A DNA stretch of 23,323 nucleotides. Source: Saccoglossus kowalevskii. Its lineage: Eukaryota > Hemichordata > Enteropneusta > Harrimaniidae. A program made the position numbers and the translations under genes. Under the pieces are notes generated by a model. That model was given only the letters and a program-made list of their open reading frames with translations. It was not told the DNA's origin and did no database searches. Of this stretch, positions 20,221 through 23,323 are shown piece after piece (positions within the stretch are counted from its first letter, which is position 1; each line of letters begins with the position of its first letter). Where the stretch lies: NCBI RefSeq assembly GCF_000003605.2, contig NW_003125887.1, forward strand, positions 123,728 to 147,050. The letters run 5' to 3'.

Positions 20221-21130
20221 TGAGACATATACGGGACGCATATTGAGAAATGTAATGGACTCATATTGAGACATGTACGGGAAGCATATTGAGATATGTA
20301 CGTGACGCATATTGAGGTATTTACAGGACGCATATTGAGAAATGTACAGGGCGCAAATTGAGAAATGTACAGAGCGCAAATTGAGAAATGTGCAGGGCGC
20401 AAATTGAGAAATGTACAGAGCGCAAATTGAGAAATGTGCAGGGCGCAAATTGAGAAATGTACAGAGCGCAAATTGAGAAATGTGCAGAGCGCAAATTGAG
20501 AAATGTACAGGGCGCATATTGAGACATGTACGAGGCGCATATTCAGAAATGTACTGGGCGCATATTCAAAAATGTACAGGGCGCAAATTGAGAAATGTAC
20601 GGGGCGCATATTGAGAAATGTGCAGGGCGCAAATTGAGAAATGTACGGGGCGCAAATTGAGAAATGTACAGAGCGCAAATTGAGAAATGTGCAGGGCGCA
20701 AATTGAGAAATGTACAGAGCGCAAATTGAGAAATGTGCAGAGCGCAAATTGAGAAATGTACAGGGCGCATATTGAGACATGTACGAGGCGCATATTCAGA
20801 AATGTACTGGGCGCATATTCAAAAATGTACAGGGCGCAAATTGAGAAATGTACGGGACGCATATTGCGACTTGTACGGGACGCATATTGAGAAATGTACG
20901 GGGCGCACATTGAGAGATGTACGGGACGCATATTGAGACATGTATGGGTGCATATTGAGAAATGTACAGGGCGCAAATTGAGATATGTACGGGCGCATAT
21001 TCAGAAATGTACGGGGCGCAAATTGAGAAATATACGGGGCGCATATTCAGAAATGTACGGGGCGCATATTCAGAAATGTACAGGGCGCAAATTGAGAAAT
21101 ATACGGGCGCATATTGAAACATGCACGGGA

Positions 21131-21801
21131 CGCATAGTGAGACATGCACGTGACGCATATTGAGACGAGTACGGGACAAATATTGAGAAATGTACGTGAC
21201 GCATATTAAGACATGTACGTGACGCATATTGAGACATGTAGGGGCGCATATTGAGATATGTACGTCACGCATATGACGCATTTTGAGACTTGCACGTGAC
21301 GCATATTGAGACCAATACGGGACACATATTGAGAAATGTACGAGGCGCATATTGAGAAATGTAATGGACGCATATTGAGAAAAGTACAGGACGCATATTG
21401 AGACACGTACAGGACACATATTGAGACATGTACAGGCTCCTATTCAGACATGTACGTGACGCATATTGAGAAATATACAGGTCGCATATTGAGACATGTA
21501 CGTGACGCATAGTGAGACATGCACGTGACGCATATTGAGACGAGTACGGGACAAATATTGAGAAATGTACGTGACGCATATTAAGACATGTACGTGACGC
21601 ATATTGAGACATGTAGGGGCGCATATTGAGATATGTACGTCACGCATATGACGCATTTTGAGACTTGCACGTGACGCATATTGAGACCAATACGGGACAC
21701 ATATTGAGAAATGTACGAGGCGCATATTGAGAAATGTAATGGACGCATATTGAGAAAAGTACAGGACGCATATTGAGACACGTACAGGACACATATTGAG
21801 A
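21131..21801 (+). repeat. 296-bp segmental duplication inside the 23-bp array
   Basis: 21131-21426 and 21506-21801 appear identical by eye, offset 375 bp. Shared rare signatures are GCATAGTGAGACATGCACG, TCACGCATATGACGCATTTTG and GAGACCAATACGGG. Confidence 0.88.
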
Positions 21802-22142
21802 AATGTACGAGGCGCATATTAAGACATGTACGTGACGCATATTGACACATGTACAGGACGCATATTGAGACATATACGTGACGCATATTGGGACATGTAC
21901 GAGGCGCATATTGAGACATGTACGGGACGCATATTGGGATATGTACGTGACGCATATTAGGACATGTACGTGAAGCATATTGAGAAATGTACAGAACGCA
22001 TATTGAGACATGTACGGGACGCATATTGAGATATGTACGTGACGCATATTAGGACATGTACGTGAAGCATATTGAGAAATGTACAGAACGCATATTGAGA
22101 CATGTACGGGACGCATATTGAGAAATGTACGGGGCGCATATT

Positions 22143-22344
22143 GAGACATGTATGGGTGCATATTGAGAAATGTACAGGGCGCAAATTGAGATATGTACGG
22201 GCGCATATTCAGAAATGTACGGGGCGCAAATTGAGAAATATACGGGGCGCATATTCAGAAATGTACGGGGCGCATATTCAGAAATGTACAGGGCGCAAAT
22301 TGAGAAATATACGGGCGCATATTGAAACATGCACGGGACGCATA
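22143..22344 (+). repeat. Copy of 20935-21136 inside the 23-bp array (202 bp)
   Basis: The segment from TGTATGGGTG (22149, and 20941 in the first copy) to GCACGGGACGCATA matches with a constant 1208-bp offset. Just upstream the second copy lacks one 23-bp unit. A third internal duplication, offset 253 bp (11 units), links about 20454-20600 to 20707-20853. Confidence 0.85.
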
Positions 22345-22455
22345 TTGAGATATGTACGGGACGCATATTGAGAAATGTACGGGGCGCATATTGAGAAATA
22401 TACAGGACGCATATTGAGACATGTACGGGACGCATATTGAGAAATGTACAGGACG

Positions 22456-22649
22456 TTTCCTATTACCTTAGTATAAGTGGTATTGATCATTAAAATGGCT
22501 TAAAGCAGTCAAGGTTGTGCTAGTTTTCCATAGCTTTACATGCAATATCAAACAGAAACACATTGAACTAACACTAAAAGGATGTGTATATATGTGAAAA
22601 GAATATGAGTAAATACGAATCAATAACTGTGACTAAATGTTCCCGATAA
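22456..22649. other. Unique spacer between two satellites
   Basis: About 190 bases of AT-rich sequence with no repeat unit of either flanking array and no gene. Confidence 0.7.
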
Positions 22650-23323
22650 ATGCAATGTGGACGTGTTCTGTCATGTCATCAATATACACCTGAGAATGCA
22701 ATATGGGAGTGTCCTGTCATGTCATCAATATAAACCTAAGAATGTAATATGGGCGTGTCCTGCCATGTCATCAATATAAACCTGAGAATGCAATATGGGA
22801 GTGTCGTGTCATGTCATCAATATAAACTTGAGAATGTAATATGGGCGTGTCCTGCCATGTCATCAATATAAACCTGAGAATGCAATATGGGAGTGTCCTG
22901 TCATGTCATCAATATAAACCTGAGAATGCAATATGGGAGTGTCCTGTCATGTAATCAATATAAACCTGAGAATGCAATATGAGAGTGTCCTGTCATGTCA
23001 TCAATATAAACCTGGAAATGCAATATGGGCGTGTTCTGCCATGTCATCAATATAAACCTGAGAATGCAATATGAGAGTGTCCTATCATGTCATCAATATA
23101 AACCTGGAAATGCAATATGGGCGTGTCCTGCCATGTCATCAATATAAACCTGAGAACGCAATGAGGGCATGTTCTGCCGTGTCATCAATATAAACCTGAG
23201 AATGCAATGTGGACGTGTCCTGTTATGTCATCAATATAAACCTGAGAATGCAATATGGGCGTGTCCTGCCATGTCATCAATATAAACCTGAGAATGCATT
23301 ATGGGAGTGTCATGTCATGTCAT
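22650..23323 (+). repeat. 46-bp satellite array, more than 14 units, open at the window end
   Basis: CATCAATATA begins at 22677, 22723, 22769, 22815 and every 46 bp thereafter to 23275, without a single indel. The unit is CATCAATATAAACCTGAGAA, TGCAATATGGGMGTGTCCTG and YCATGT. Variants GGGAG...TGTCAT and GGGCG...TGCCAT are mostly linked, giving two unit types. The leftmost unit is degenerate and the right end is cut by the window. Confidence 0.96.

Larger units (their letters stand above)
19744..22455 (+). repeat. 23-bp minisatellite, about 118 units
   Basis: The consensus unit is ACGGGACGCATATTGAGAC followed by ATGT. Main variants are GCGCAAATTGAGAAATGTAC with AGG or AGA, units with TATTCAGAAATG, and CpG-decayed forms (GTAATGGA, GTAGTGGA, TGTATGGGTG). 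Most units are 23 bp and some are shorter (ACGGGCGCAT types). The first units (19744-19800) are degenerate and the last merges into unique DNA at GGACGTTTCC. The minus strand of the unit lacks stop codons, so very long open frames appear in several minus frames, up to 278 codons at 19944-20780. All read the same 23-residue pattern (for example FLNMRPVHFSICALYISQ), because 23 is not a multiple of three. These are treated as artefacts. Confidence 0.97.

Noticed and set aside
19801-20780. Long minus-strand open frames (238 and 278 codons) as genes
   Set aside because: They lie entirely in the 23-bp minisatellite, read the same period in overlapping frames and reflect the absence of stops in the unit.
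19744-23323. CRISPR-like array
   Set aside because: Repeats are head-to-tail with no unique spacers, and the window is clearly animal DNA with introns.

Overview
The window is eukaryotic, almost certainly from a marine invertebrate animal. It is AT-rich and intron-bearing, and it is crowded with microsatellites, minisatellites, foldback elements and decayed retrotransposons. The only gene I can name is the 3' part of a plus-strand methylmalonyl-CoA epimerase gene (MCEE). Three consecutive exons (3374-3429, 7927-8073, 10969-11121) with canonical GT/AG borders and compatible phases encode the last 118 residues and the stop codon. The species is not determined. The (CCGT)n-linked repeat module and frequent TACATGTA words would suit a bivalve or an invertebrate deuterostome, but this is an impression only.

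Layout. Positions 1-3373 lie upstream of the first visible exon, probably inside an intron. They hold several direct repeats, a 69/70-bp minisatellite with alternating A/B units (about 452-1133), a (CCGT)n microsatellite joined to a diverged ~300-bp repeat module (2042-2990) and a foldback sequence (3037-3255). The next two introns are 4.5 and 2.9 kb. The second carries two MITEs 49 bp apart, each with terminal inverted repeats and a 3-bp TAA or TTA target duplication. The 3' UTR starts at 11122.

From 11.4 to 16.6 kb I find no intact gene. A minus-strand remnant of a reverse transcriptase/RNase H polyprotein (about 12480-13115, DIRS-like) is broken by stops and frameshifts. A tRNA-like SINE fragment (15600-15655) lies just before a second RT scrap with an IPMG box (15687-15907).

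Positions 16.6-18.4 kb look like promoter DNA in an otherwise CpG-poor window. There is a CpG-rich stretch with a perfect TCTCGCGAGA palindrome. About 1.1 kb further on, YY1-like, CCAAT, RFX X-box-like and ETS-like sites fall within about 50 bp, and a second, perfect X-box match lies 480 bp downstream. No coding exon could be tied to these sites.

The right end is satellite DNA. A 23-bp minisatellite of about 118 units (19744-22455) has nested segmental duplications. It is followed by an indel-free 46-bp array (22650 to the window end) that runs off the edge. The long minus-strand open frames in the 23-bp array are a product of its stop-free unit and are not called as genes.
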